The notes beneath the pieces are model-generated. The model saw only the letters and a program-made list of their open reading frames with translations, was not told the origin of the DNA and searched no databases. DNA of 64,000 bases from CBDCFV01 sp965261795 (GTDB lineage: Bacteria; Chloroflexota; Dehalococcoidia; Lucifugimonadales; UBA3495): positions 1,674,001 through 1,738,000 of the forward strand of contig OZ253476.1 of assembly GCA_965261795.1 (NCBI GenBank), written 5' to 3'. Positions 45,011-52,438 of this stretch are shown in pieces. Each line of letters begins with the position of its first letter. The stretch's first letter is position 1. A program made the position numbers and the translations under genes.

Positions 45011-45376
45011 GGGGTATTTGCTATCGTCTTTGGCGCCTTGACGGTCACAAGCCTTGCCATCATTATCTACAATGAGCTGAACAATCCCGAGTCGGTGGAA
45101 GGAGTTTACAGGACGGCGATCATCATAGGCCACACCGCCAGCCCATTAGTCCTACTGTGGGCGGCAATTGCGGCCATTGCAACGGAGGTACTAAGCGTGA
45201 TACTCAATCTGAAAGAAATGTACGATAGGCGTAAGGTTGGCCGAGTAATAGCAAAGCTTGACAGGGCAGGACTCATCACTATCCCTCCCGGTAAGACGCT
45301 AGATGAAATAAAGGAGTACATGGTAAGAGAAGAGGAAGAGGAACTCATTGCCTACATCAAGAAGGATGATAAATAG
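44963..45376 (+). CDS. Two-helix membrane protein, paralogue of the gene at 45775-46080
   Basis: About 137 residues from the GTG at 44963 (MDEERISIWSVRKSWHGVFA). Two membrane segments are FAIVFGALTVTSLAIIIY and TASPLVLLWAAIAAIATEVL. They are followed by a charged cytoplasmic tail with LDEIKEYMVREEEEELIAY. The opposing paralogue shares the first 16 residues exactly and the helix layout, then diverges. The start was chosen because the identical GTG is the only shared start; ATG 44951 is an alternative for this copy only. TGTTACAAT upstream would give an almost leaderless message. Function unknown. Confidence 0.75.
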   Translation: MDEERISIWSVRKSWHGVFAIVFGALTVTSLAIIIYNELNNPESVEGVYRTAIIIGHTASPLVLLWAAIAAIATEVLSVILNLKEMYDRRKVGRVIAKLDRAGLITIPPGKTLDEIKEYMVREEEEELIAYIKKDDK

Positions 45377-45384
45377 GACTTGAT

Positions 45385-45612
45385 TTGGTGGTGAAAGAAA
45401 GAGTCGATTCTCTTGGAATGAGAACGTTGCCCCCTTCGCAAAATAACGATTTCCTTCATCGGATGAGATTGGCTGAATCGCTTTGCCCAAGTTGTGGGCA
45501 AGTCCCGCCAACCGTTCGAGTCAGACTCAAAGGGCCGAGAAGGAATATTGAAATGCGACTTTGTAAACAATGCGCCCAAAACACATACAGGGATATGGGC
45601 ACTTATAAGTAA
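45385..45612 (+). CDS. Small zinc-ribbon protein (75 residues)
   Basis: Two CxxC knuckles, SLCPSCGQVPP and RLCKQCAQN, are spaced by about 22 residues, a treble-clef or zinc-ribbon pattern. The start is probably GTG 45385, 9 bp after the membrane-protein gene, so the two may be co-transcribed; a terminator-like hairpin follows. The function could be DNA, RNA or protein binding. The gene lies inside the segment bounded by the 57-bp inverted repeats. Confidence 0.6.
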   Translation: MVVKERVDSLGMRTLPPSQNNDFLHRMRLAESLCPSCGQVPPTVRVRLKGPRRNIEMRLCKQCAQNTYRDMGTYK

Positions 45613-45642
45613 AGCGTTTGGAATCCCGCCAAGACATTAGGA

Positions 45643-45678
45643 AATCCCCGGATGATGAGCCTGGGGTTTTACTTTTTG
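45643..45678 (+). terminator. Terminator-like hairpin after the zinc-ribbon gene
   Basis: AATCCCCGG (45643-45651) pairs with CCTGGGGTT (45660-45668), 7 of 9 pairs, followed by TTACTTTTTG. It would end transcription of the membrane-protein/zinc-ribbon pair. Confidence 0.6.
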
Positions 45679-45774
45679 GGCGATGAATGGAAGCTATTTA
45701 TTGCCATCGTTTAGCTGTTTAAGTGTCTCCCGCGTAATCTCTATCGTGCCGTCATTTCTAACCGTTCCTGCTTT

Positions 45775-46080
45775 CTAAACATTGGCTAGTGTCCTTTTGA
45801 CGATACGATTGTCATACCACTTCCTTATGTCTTTAACGTTAAGCATTACTCCAAGAACCTCCATTGTGATTGCGGAAACCCCTGCCCACAATATCAGGAG
45901 TGGACTTGCGGTATGGCCAACGGCTATTGTTATTTGATAGATTTCTTGGGTATCTGGATTGTTCACCTCGTGTCGGATAATAGCGACAAGGCTAATAGCC
46001 GTCAATAATATAAAGACGGCGGCGAATATCCTATGCCATGACTTTCGGACAGACCAAATGGATATTCGTTCTTCATCCAC
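45775..46080 (-). CDS. Two-helix membrane protein, inverted paralogue
   Basis: A 101-residue protein starting at GTG 46080 (MDEERISIWSVRKSWHRIFA). Membrane segments are FAAVFILLTAISLVAIIR and TASPLLILWAGVSAITMEVL, then a short basic tail ending NRIVKRTLANV. It matches the plus-strand protein at 44963 in design. The two genes' first 57 bp are identical, but the rest is only moderately similar and this tail is shorter. On this strand TGTTATAAT, a perfect extended -10, ends about 10 nt before the GTG, so the message is probably leaderless. Confidence 0.72.
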   Translation of the reverse strand: MDEERISIWSVRKSWHRIFAAVFILLTAISLVAIIRHEVNNPDTQEIYQITIAVGHTASPLLILWAGVSAITMEVLGVMLNVKDIRKWYDNRIVKRTLANV

Positions 46081-46089
46081 CCTGCTCTC
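46033..46089. repeat. Right copy of the 57-bp perfect inverted repeat
   Basis: Reverse complement of 44954-45010 without mismatch. It spans the start region of the minus-strand paralogue. The pair encloses about 1.02 kb containing both gene bodies and the zinc-ribbon gene. Confidence 0.92.
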
Positions 46090-46236
46090 TATTATAACAT
46101 TGCCAAGCCTTTATTACTGAAGCTGCCTCAACCTTGATAACGGTCCAATTTAGGTGGTGTAACCGTAGGCAACTATCCCCTCACATCAGGTAGCGTTCCG
46201 TTTTAGGTGATTTATCCAGTCGCAACGGTACGGTGG

Positions 46237-46259
46237 ATTCCCGCCTTCGCGGGAATGAC
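46237..46259. repeat. Single palindromic (REP-like) repeat
   Basis: Arms ATTCCCGC and GCGGGAAT around CTTC, followed by GAC. It lies in the 400-bp region 46081-46486, where I see no gene other than this repeat and the dispersed repeat at 46286. Confidence 0.9.
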
Positions 46260-46285
46260 GAGGGCGATAAATCCAAATGCGATTG

Positions 46286-46326
46286 CCCTGTGTGTGATGG
46301 GTCGTGGCCCTGTAACCGGGATGCTC
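46286..46326. repeat. Dispersed 40-bp repeat, copy 1
   Basis: CCCTGTGTGTGA followed by GGTCGT and CCCTGTAACCGGGATGCTC. A near-identical copy in the same orientation lies at 47671-47710. Both are intergenic within the accessory island. The GCCCTGTAACCGGG core has partial dyad symmetry. Confidence 0.85.
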
Positions 46327-46486
46327 GGTCGGGGTTAGATATGAAGGGACCGCCCAAGAAGGAATGGCGGTATCTAAAGGGAAGGAAAGACAAAGAAAAT
46401 GGGCCGGATTAGGAACCCAGCCCAATTGGTTGCTCTTTCCTTACGGTACACTCAGGAAGAACGGCTGCTCCTATATACCCTAGACC

Positions 46487-46798
46487 TTAAACCCTGTTCA
46501 AGGTCAAGCGTTCCAGGATTTCTGCGTCTGATAGACCTTGCGCTTTCCATTCTATTATCTTTCTCTGGATTTCTTCTTCCTTTTCCTTACGTCCCTTTTC
46601 GATATGCTTGTCACGGATAAATGATGCTAACATAATTATTCCACCTCCTGATTCAAAGATTGCCGTAGCCGTAACTGCTAGGTCTACCGACAGCCCAAAG
46701 CGTTCCTTGAATGGGTAATTGCAACATGCTTCCAAGACTAAGTAGCTAATCAAAAGGCCAAATAGATAGGTTCCTGCTATCCAAAGACCCTTCACCAT
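46487..46798 (-). CDS. Small membrane protein with coiled tail (103 residues)
   Basis: Starts MVKGLWIAGTYLFGLLISYL. Two hydrophobic segments (residues ~5-25 and ~38-62) are followed by a charged, probably coiled C-terminal tail with KEKEEEIQRKIIEWKAQGLS and DAEILERL. The upstream TGTTAAAATAGA resembles the extended -10 of the inverted paralogues and ends about 8 nt before the ATG, again implying a leaderless message. The layout of two helices plus a charged tail recurs in this island. Function unknown. Confidence 0.65.
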   Translation of the reverse strand: MVKGLWIAGTYLFGLLISYLVLEACCNYPFKERFGLSVDLAVTATAIFESGGGIIMLASFIRDKHIEKGRKEKEEEIQRKIIEWKAQGLSDAEILERLTLNRV

Positions 46799-46914
46799 CT
46801 GATTCTATTTTAACATATTGATTCTTGAGACGGGAAATTAAGAGAAAAGCAAGGGATTGATTGAAGCTCGTGTAGTTAGGTATATAAGTCCCTCTGCTGA
46901 TACCCTGAAACTGT

Positions 46915-46944
46915 AAGCCTTCGGTCAATCATCCGAGGGCTTTT
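46915..46944 (+). terminator. Terminator-like hairpin
   Basis: AAGCCTTCGG and CCGAGGGCTT (one mismatch) around TCAATCAT, followed by TTTT on the plus strand. No plus-strand gene lies immediately upstream, so it may be a relic or serve a longer read-through transcript. The surrounding 46799-47171 holds nothing else I can support. Confidence 0.45.
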
Positions 46945-47171
46945 CCGCGCAACACTACCTTCGTTCCTTTTGACAGGCATCGGATTAAGCCTTTATCATT
47001 GAGTTGCCCAGCGACAACCAGTTCCAACAAGCCTGTAACAGCCTTGTAGTAGACCAATAAGGGTGAAAATCTATCAAATGGTTTCGAGCCATTGGAGGTT
47101 CTATAGGAACCTCCATCCGCGAAAATGTTAACTCGATAGGGGGTGCATTCTGCGGTCTGTTCGTTTCTACT

Positions 47172-47456
47172 TTGATAATTTGCTCTGTAGTTGCCTTCTG
47201 GTACGGAGATGATTGGGAACCACGGAAGCCGGTTGGAATGGCTGCTGACATTTCAGGTGCATCGTTTGCAGTCTCTATTGTTTTACTCAGTCTTGGGAGG
47301 GTAGCTATGGTAATGACTCGTATTTTCAGAGATAGACGGGTAGAAGAGGCACGACGAGAAGAACGAAACCTAGCCATACAAGCCGACAAGCAAAGACTAC
47401 CTGGTGAAACTCTCGAACAGGCTATGGAACGCCTGCGCGAATCACAACGTTCTTAA
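47172..47456 (+). CDS. Small membrane protein with charged tail
   Basis: Open frame of 94 residues from a TTG. The second helix is FAVSIVLLSLGRVAMVMTRI, then a charged tail with EEARREERNLAIQADKQRLP and LEQAMERLRESQRS. The first helix (GAFCGLFVSTLIICSVVAFW) extends upstream of this TTG in the same frame, which stays open to about 47066 without an ATG or GTG, so the true start is unclear and may be non-standard or lost. The layout matches the other small membrane proteins of the island. Function unknown. Confidence 0.5.
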   Translation: MIICSVVAFWYGDDWEPRKPVGMAADISGASFAVSIVLLSLGRVAMVMTRIFRDRRVEEARREERNLAIQADKQRLPGETLEQAMERLRESQRS

Positions 47457-47670
47457 CCTCCGGCACCCGCGCAACCACGAAGCTCCTGCTAACCAGTGGG
47501 GGCTTTTGTTTTGTCAGCGTACCCCCTGTTACAGATTGAAATCCCTTTGCTGTCCTCTTGGTACGGTTGATTTACTGACCATTGGTGCAGAATCAGCAGT
47601 TGCATCAAAGTCAGTCTAAATCAGGACTGTTGGCGCAAAGCCGCGAGCGGGACTGCTGAAAGCTGAAAGG

Positions 47671-47710
47671 CCCTGTGTGTGACGGTCGTAGCCCTGTAAC
47701 CGGGATGCTC
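47671..47710. repeat. Dispersed 40-bp repeat, copy 2
   Basis: Second copy of the repeat at 46286-46326, same orientation, differing at a few positions. It lies in the ~300-bp gap 47457-47757, in which I see no gene. Confidence 0.85.
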
Positions 47711-47757
47711 TGCCGGTTAGAACGGGTAGATAGAATCGCAATTGTGAGGCTCCTTCG

Positions 47758-48114
47758 ATGGGGACTTTCAGGTGGCCGCTGCGGATTTCGAGCATGGACG
47801 GCCAACGGACCCAGGACCTAGAAGCTACGGTGGACACTGGCGCGGCCTACACCACGCTGCCCGGTAGGTTGCTGCGCGAGTTGGGGATTGAACCGGTGGG
47901 AAAGCGCAGGTTCCTGCTGGCCGACGGGCGACGGACCGAGATGGACTACGGGGAGGCTCGCGCAATGGTGGACGGCGAGAGCGTGGCGACCTTGGTGGTC
48001 TTCGGACAAGACGACGCTCCGGCTCTCTTGGGAGCCTACACCTTGGAGGGATTGGCCTTGGCCGTGGACCCGGTGGAGCAGCGACTGGTCCCCACTCATC
48101 TCATCATGTACTAG
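47758..48114 (+). CDS. Clan AA aspartic protease-like (retropepsin-type) protein
   Basis: A 118-residue single-domain protein. The catalytic motif is ATVDTGAAYTTLPGRLL near residues 24-40, and ALLGAYTLEGLALAVDP is the conserved second half (L-L-G followed by a hydrophobic segment). Such small retropepsin-like proteins are usually dimeric; a proteolytic role is possible but unproven. ATG 47758 is the first start. The next feature downstream is an M16 protease remnant on the other strand. Confidence 0.82.
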   Translation: MGTFRWPLRISSMDGQRTQDLEATVDTGAAYTTLPGRLLRELGIEPVGKRRFLLADGRRTEMDYGEARAMVDGESVATLVVFGQDDAPALLGAYTLEGLALAVDPVEQRLVPTHLIMY

Positions 48115-48145
48115 CTCCGGTCAACTCTGAAGCATTAACCGCCCG

Positions 48146-48220
48146 TCAGCTAATACGGGCACCGTCGGGGTCCAGCAGCACTACGGGCAGGTCCAACTCC
48201 CGGAGGCCGGGATCGATGGA
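48146..48220 (-). pseudogene. Remnant of the C-terminal end of an M16 protease gene
   Basis: The minus strand reads SIDPGLRELDLPVVLLDPDG then ARIS and a stop. The complete M16 gene at 48898 ends TVEPGLQELDLPVVLLDPDG then ARVS. At the DNA level about 60 of 72 bases match. Upstream of this the similarity ends abruptly, so only the last ~24 codons of a paralogue remain, about 750 bp from the intact gene. Confidence 0.85.
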
Positions 48221-48304
48221 TGGCCCTTCTTGATTGCCTTTCAGTGGCATCATTTATATACTGGGTTCCCACAATGCAACAGATGACAGAAGGAGTGCCC
48301 GCCC

Positions 48305-48658
48305 GTGCAGGAGACACTGACCTGTCAGGCACGCAGTCGTGCGTTTCTGTCCAAAGCCCGTGAACAACTTGAGGCTGGGGACTTAGAACAGGCGTCGGAG
48401 AAAGCTTGGGCCGCCGCCGCCGTGATAGTAAAGGCTGTCGCAGAGGCGCGGGGGTTAGAACATGAGAAACACGGACACCTTTTTGGTGTTGTCCGTGTTT
48501 TGGCGGGAGAAACCAGCGACCGGGAACTACGCGGCCTGTTCCACGTTGCTAATGGTCTGCACAGCAATTTCTATGAAAATTGGCTGGATACTGACGATGT
48601 CGTCGAGGGCCTTGAGGACGTGGAAAGGTTCGTGGAGAAAATAGAACGATTCCTTTAA
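48305..48658 (+). CDS. PaREP1/HEPN-type small protein
   Basis: A 117-residue all-helical protein, RSRAFLSKAREQLEAGDLEQ then ASEKAWAAAAVIVKAVAEAR and a C-terminal DVVEGLEDVERFVEKIERFL. This matches PaREP1-type HEPN proteins. The RxxxxH ribonuclease motif of active HEPN toxins is not clear, so it may be a nucleotide- or nucleic-acid-binding member. AAGGAG lies nine bases before GTG 48305. A strong hairpin terminator follows. No nucleotidyltransferase partner (the usual HEPN mate) is seen next to it. Confidence 0.78.
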   Translation: MQETLTCQARSRAFLSKAREQLEAGDLEQASEKAWAAAAVIVKAVAEARGLEHEKHGHLFGVVRVLAGETSDRELRGLFHVANGLHSNFYENWLDTDDVVEGLEDVERFVEKIERFL

Positions 48659-48679
48659 GCCCTTGAGCCTTTCGATACG

Positions 48680-48727
48680 GCGCACTAAAAAGGCGGCAGT
48701 TACAGATCTGCCGCCTTTTTAGTGCGC
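48680..48727. terminator. Bidirectional terminator after the PaREP1 gene
   Basis: A perfect 20-bp stem, 48680-48699 with 48708-48727, containing AAAAAGGCGGCAG and CTGCCGCCTTTTT around an 8-nt loop. The T-tract on each strand makes it usable in both directions. Confidence 0.9.
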
Positions 48728-48737
48728 TACTACTTAG

Positions 48738-48873
48738 AGACTATCTCAAAACCAATCAGTCTCGCTGATTTCCCCATGTCGCTGACCGAAGCCTATAGAT
48801 TCCCGCCTGCGCGGGAATGACGGGTTGGCGGGAATGACGGGTTGAGTGCTGCGACAAGTTTTGAGATAGTTTC
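48738..48873. mobile_element. Miniature inverted-repeat element carrying palindromic repeats
   Basis: Ends AGACTATCTCAAAAC (48738-48752) and GTTTTGAGATAGTTTC (48858-48873) are inverted repeats (14 of 15 match). CTTAG flanks both sides (48733-48737 and 48873-48877), containing the TTAG form of a YTAR target duplication. Inside are a complete palindrome (48799-48821) and a partial second one. No transposase is encoded, so it would need one in trans, probably IS5-like (inference). Confidence 0.8.
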
Positions 48874-48897
48874 TTAGATTTGAATGTCAACATGCCC

Positions 48898-51579
48898 TCA
48901 GCTAACCCGCGCCCCGTCGGGGTCCAGCAGGACTACAGGCAGGTCCAGCTCTTGAAGGCCGGGTTCGACCGTTTCGCGGTCTCCGACCACCAGCACTTGC
49001 AGATGGGCGGGCAGCAATCTCTGGGCGGCAACGCGATGGGCGTCTTCCAGTGTAACCGCCTTGACTGACGGCGGGACGGTGTGGAAATAGTCGTCGGGCA
49101 GGTCGAACACCAGCATCTGAATCAAGTGGTTCAACACCGAGGCCGAACGTTCAAAGCTGGCCGGGTAGCCTTGCAGGATGCCGCCGCGCGCGGCCTCCAA
49201 CTCTTCATTGGTAATCAACCGGGTGGTCTGGATTTCGTTAAATTCCCGCAAGGTCTCCTGCAATGCTTCCTTGGTCACCGCGGTTTGAACGGAGCCGCCT
49301 GAGGCCATCAAGGACGGTCCCCGGTGCCAGTTGATCGACGAGTGGTACCCGTAGCTGTACCCCTTGTCTTCACGCAGGTTCTGGTTCAACCTGGCGGAGA
49401 ACTGCCCGCCGAAAACGTAGTTGACCAAGGTCAACCCGAAGTAGTCGGGGTGTTGTCGCGGTATGGTGGGTTGAAGGGTACGTATCACCGACTGGGCCGC
49501 CCCCGGATGATCGACCAGATAGATTCCCGCCTGCGCGGGAATGACGGATTGGGTGTCTGCCGTGAGGCTGTCTGCATTGGGCGCAGTGGGAGTGGCGATG
49601 CCGTTGTTGCCGCTCCAGTCGCTGAAATTGGCCTCGGCCTGCTTGATTACTTCATCCAGGACAACGTCGCCCACAACGATGAGGGTTGCTTGAGCCGGGA
49701 CGTAGGTGCGCTCAAACAGGTCTCTAAGGTCCTGGCGGCCCAACTTGGCAGTGGACGCTTCCGTTCCCAGGACGTAGTGTCCGTAACCGCTGCTGGGGGC
49801 GAACACCAAGCCGGACATCAGGCGTTCCGCCACCCCAGTAGGGTCGTCCTTGCCGCGGCGGAGATCGGTCAAGTGCTCACGCCGGACCCGCTCCAACTCG
49901 TGATCGGGGAAGGTTGGCCGTTTTACCAAGTCGGCCACCAGTTCCAACGCGGTGGACCAATGCTTGCTGAGGGTCTCGGTGGACAGCAGGGTATATTCCC
50001 GGCGGGCGTCGGAGTTGATTCTCGCGCCCATGAACTCGAAGGCGGCGGCGATGTCCTGGCTGCTGCGGCTCTCCGTTCCTTCCGTGATCATCTGGGCGGT
50101 GAAGCTGGTCAACCCGGGCAGGGCTTGAGGATCGGCGGTTGCGCCGGTGCGCAACACCAGGGCGAAAGTGACTATCGGCTGCTCCCGCCGTTCAACCACG
50201 GTGACGCCCATGCCGTTGTTCAGGCGGTGGCGCACCGGCGTGGGCGGCGTGAAAGCCGGCTCCGGCGCGGCTTGGGGCATTACCCAGCGGTCCACTCCGC
50301 TGACTGTTGGCTTGAGCGGCGCTTCCGGCATCACCCGCAGCCGCACTTGGCGGTGGTCGAGCAAGGTCTCGCTGACCCGGATAACGTCCTCCCGTTGCAC
50401 CGCCAAGTACCGGTCCAAGCTGGTGTTAACCATGTCGGGGTCGCCGCCCATGATGTTGAAATGGTTCAACTGGTCGGCACGCCCTCCGAATCCGCCTATC
50501 CGGCTTAACTGGCGATAGTGGGACGCTTCGACGTGGTTCTTGATCCTGGCGATCTCCTCTTCGGTAGGGGGTTCCGTCCGCAGTCTGGCCAACTCCGCCT
50601 CAAGGGCCTCTTCAATCTCGTCCAGGTTGCGGCCTTCGGCGGCGGTGACTTGGACTACGAACTGGCCGGCGATTTCTGCGGAATGGTAACGCACCGAAGC
50701 GCTCTGGGCTATTTGCTTGTCGTAGACCAAGCTGCGGTGCAGCCGGGAACTGAGGCCGTCGGACAGCACCCCTTGTAAAATGTCCACTGGGGCGTCATCG
50801 TCGTCCATGTCCGCTGGGGCGGGCCAAGCCACGTACAGCCGGGGCAGCGAGACTTTGTCACGCATTTCCAGTTCCACCCGGCCGCCAAGGGCCGAGTCGC
50901 GACGGCCCTTTCGAGGTAGGGGCGGCCCCGGCGGCAGGTCGCCAAAGTAGCGGTTAATCAACTCCACTGCGTGTTCCCGCTGGAAGTCTCCGGCCACGGC
51001 CAAGCTGCCGTTGGAGGGGGAATAGTAACGCCGGAAAAAGCCTTTTACGTCGTCCAGGGTTGCGGCGTCCAAGTCTTCCTGGGAGCCGATGGTCATCCAG
51101 TTGTACGGGTGGGGCAAGGGGAACAGGGCCTCCTGTATCTGACCGAAGGCCATGCCATAGGGGCGGTTTTCGTAGCTTTGCCGCCGCTCGTTCTTTACCA
51201 CGTCCCGCTGGATGTCAAACCGCTGCTGGTCCACGGCGTCCAGCAGGAACCCCATGCGGTCGGCTTCCAGCCACAACGCCAACTCCAGGTAGTTGGACGG
51301 TACGTCCTCCCAGTAGTTGGTGCGGTCGGTGGTAGTGGAGCCGTTCAGGTTGGCGCCAACCTTCTGCAACGGCTCGAAGTGGCTGCTGTTGTGGTGCTTC
51401 GACCCCTCGAACATGATGTGCTCGAAAAGGTGCGCAAAGCCGGTGCGCCCAACTTCTTCGTCCTTGGATCCCACGTGGTACCACACGTTGACCGCCACCA
51501 GCGGGATGGAGTGGTCTTCATGCAGGATGACGTCCAAGCCGTTGGACAGGGTGATTTTTTCAGACTGAATTGCTGCCAT
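48898..51579 (-). CDS. M16-family zinc metalloprotease (two-domain)
   Basis: About 893 residues, two fused M16 halves. The inverted zinc motif HLFEHIMFEGSKHH lies near residue 55, with the distal glutamate in VVKNERRQSYENRPYG. The second half (from ~residue 440) lacks HxxEH, as usual for these proteins. Such enzymes degrade peptides, often in the periplasm or at the surface; no signal peptide is seen. I choose ATG 51579 (MAAIQSEKITLSNGLDVILH), with AAGGA nine bases upstream, over ATG 51603. Residues SVIPAQAGI near 690 come from an inserted palindromic repeat. Confidence 0.93.
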   Translation of the reverse strand: MAAIQSEKITLSNGLDVILHEDHSIPLVAVNVWYHVGSKDEEVGRTGFAHLFEHIMFEGSKHHNSSHFEPLQKVGANLNGSTTTDRTNYWEDVPSNYLELALWLEADRMGFLLDAVDQQRFDIQRDVVKNERRQSYENRPYGMAFGQIQEALFPLPHPYNWMTIGSQEDLDAATLDDVKGFFRRYYSPSNGSLAVAGDFQREHAVELINRYFGDLPPGPPLPRKGRRDSALGGRVELEMRDKVSLPRLYVAWPAPADMDDDDAPVDILQGVLSDGLSSRLHRSLVYDKQIAQSASVRYHSAEIAGQFVVQVTAAEGRNLDEIEEALEAELARLRTEPPTEEEIARIKNHVEASHYRQLSRIGGFGGRADQLNHFNIMGGDPDMVNTSLDRYLAVQREDVIRVSETLLDHRQVRLRVMPEAPLKPTVSGVDRWVMPQAAPEPAFTPPTPVRHRLNNGMGVTVVERREQPIVTFALVLRTGATADPQALPGLTSFTAQMITEGTESRSSQDIAAAFEFMGARINSDARREYTLLSTETLSKHWSTALELVADLVKRPTFPDHELERVRREHLTDLRRGKDDPTGVAERLMSGLVFAPSSGYGHYVLGTEASTAKLGRQDLRDLFERTYVPAQATLIVVGDVVLDEVIKQAEANFSDWSGNNGIATPTAPNADSLTADTQSVIPAQAGIYLVDHPGAAQSVIRTLQPTIPRQHPDYFGLTLVNYVFGGQFSARLNQNLREDKGYSYGYHSSINWHRGPSLMASGGSVQTAVTKEALQETLREFNEIQTTRLITNEELEAARGGILQGYPASFERSASVLNHLIQMLVFDLPDDYFHTVPPSVKAVTLEDAHRVAAQRLLPAHLQVLVVGDRETVEPGLQELDLPVVLLDPDGARVS
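49523..49545. repeat. Palindromic repeat inside the M16 coding sequence
   Basis: Full palindrome (ATTCCCGC, CTGC, GCGGGAAT, GAC) within the protease gene. It is translated on the minus strand as VIPAQAGI without breaking the frame and sits just before YLVDHPGAAQSVIRTLQP, which resumes the family sequence. Confidence 0.93.
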
Positions 51580-51597
51580 AGGATACATTCCTTGGGC

Positions 51598-51643
51598 GCC
51601 CACAAGGGACGCCCCTACGGACGCCCACGAGGGACGCCCCTAC
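51598..51643. repeat. Short direct repeat before the M16 gene
   Basis: GGGACGCCCCTACG occurs twice with the shared lead GCCCAC(A/G)A, about 24 bp apart. A related form, CAACCACAAGGGTTGCCCCT, is at about 52471. The rest of 51604-51782 holds no gene I can support. Confidence 0.8.
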
Positions 51644-51782
51644 GTTTTTCCGGCGGATGGCGGCGGATGGTTTGTGGCGGGTCTTACCGCAGAGCACACA
51701 GGAGCCGCAGAGGTTTCAGGGCATTCTCTCGCCTTGAAGAAAACTCCGCGGCCTCACTGGTCTCTGCGATGAATGGAGTGGG

Positions 51783-52358
51783 TTAGCTGGTTGTGGGGCG
51801 GTCCGAAATCGGGCGGTCCGACTGGTTCCTGGCGATTTCTTCAACGTCCCAAAGCTTGGAGAACTTCAATGCCCGGGGGCAGTGGCCGTAGGACTCTTCC
51901 ACCTCGATGATGACGCCTTGGAGGTGATGGGACCGTTCGTCCATTTCGTACAACGCTACTTCGACGTTGCGCCGCTCCAGGTCCTCATGGTCGACTATGG
52001 AGACTCGCCCATTCACCCGGACGGTATCGTTGACACCGGGGATGAGGAACAGGAGGCCGACCTTGGGGTTGGCGTCCATGTTCTGGTAGGACTGGAACAG
52101 ACGGTTGCCGGCAACGTCGGGGAATAGAAGATGCTTGTCATCCAATACGCGGACGAATCCCGGCTTGCCCCCCTTGGGAGAGGCGTCGCAATTGCCGTCG
52201 ACGTCGCTGGTTGCTTGTATCACGAAGGGGGACTGCTTGATAAACTCCTGGACATAGGTGGTCATGGAGTCTTTTACTTTGGTGGCCGCCCTTCCCGTAG
52301 GGTAGCCGAAAACATCGGAGAAACGATTTTTTTCGGTGGTCTCGCTGGTCGTTGTCAT
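51783..52358 (-). CDS. Pyridoxamine 5'-phosphate oxidase-family FMN-binding protein
   Basis: A 191-residue split-barrel flavoprotein. Typical blocks are PFVIQATSDVDGNCDASPKG, HLLFPDVAGNRLFQSYQN and VGLLFLIPGVNDTVRVNGRV, the FMN/phosphate region. SYGHCPRALKFSKLWD near the C-terminus is found in the MSMEG_1061-like subgroup. The substrate is unknown. ATG 52358 has GGGAG five bases upstream and is preferred to 52370. The stop lies just before the M16 gene, separated by repeats. Confidence 0.87.
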   Translation of the reverse strand: MTTTSETTEKNRFSDVFGYPTGRAATKVKDSMTTYVQEFIKQSPFVIQATSDVDGNCDASPKGGKPGFVRVLDDKHLLFPDVAGNRLFQSYQNMDANPKVGLLFLIPGVNDTVRVNGRVSIVDHEDLERRNVEVALYEMDERSHHLQGVIIEVEESYGHCPRALKFSKLWDVEEIARNQSDRPISDRPTTS

Positions 52359-52438
52359 GGCGTCTCCCAATCAACTGGATTGCGCCCATTCTAACGGGCG
52401 GGATAGTTAACGGCAACCAAATATAGTGACGGGGTCAT

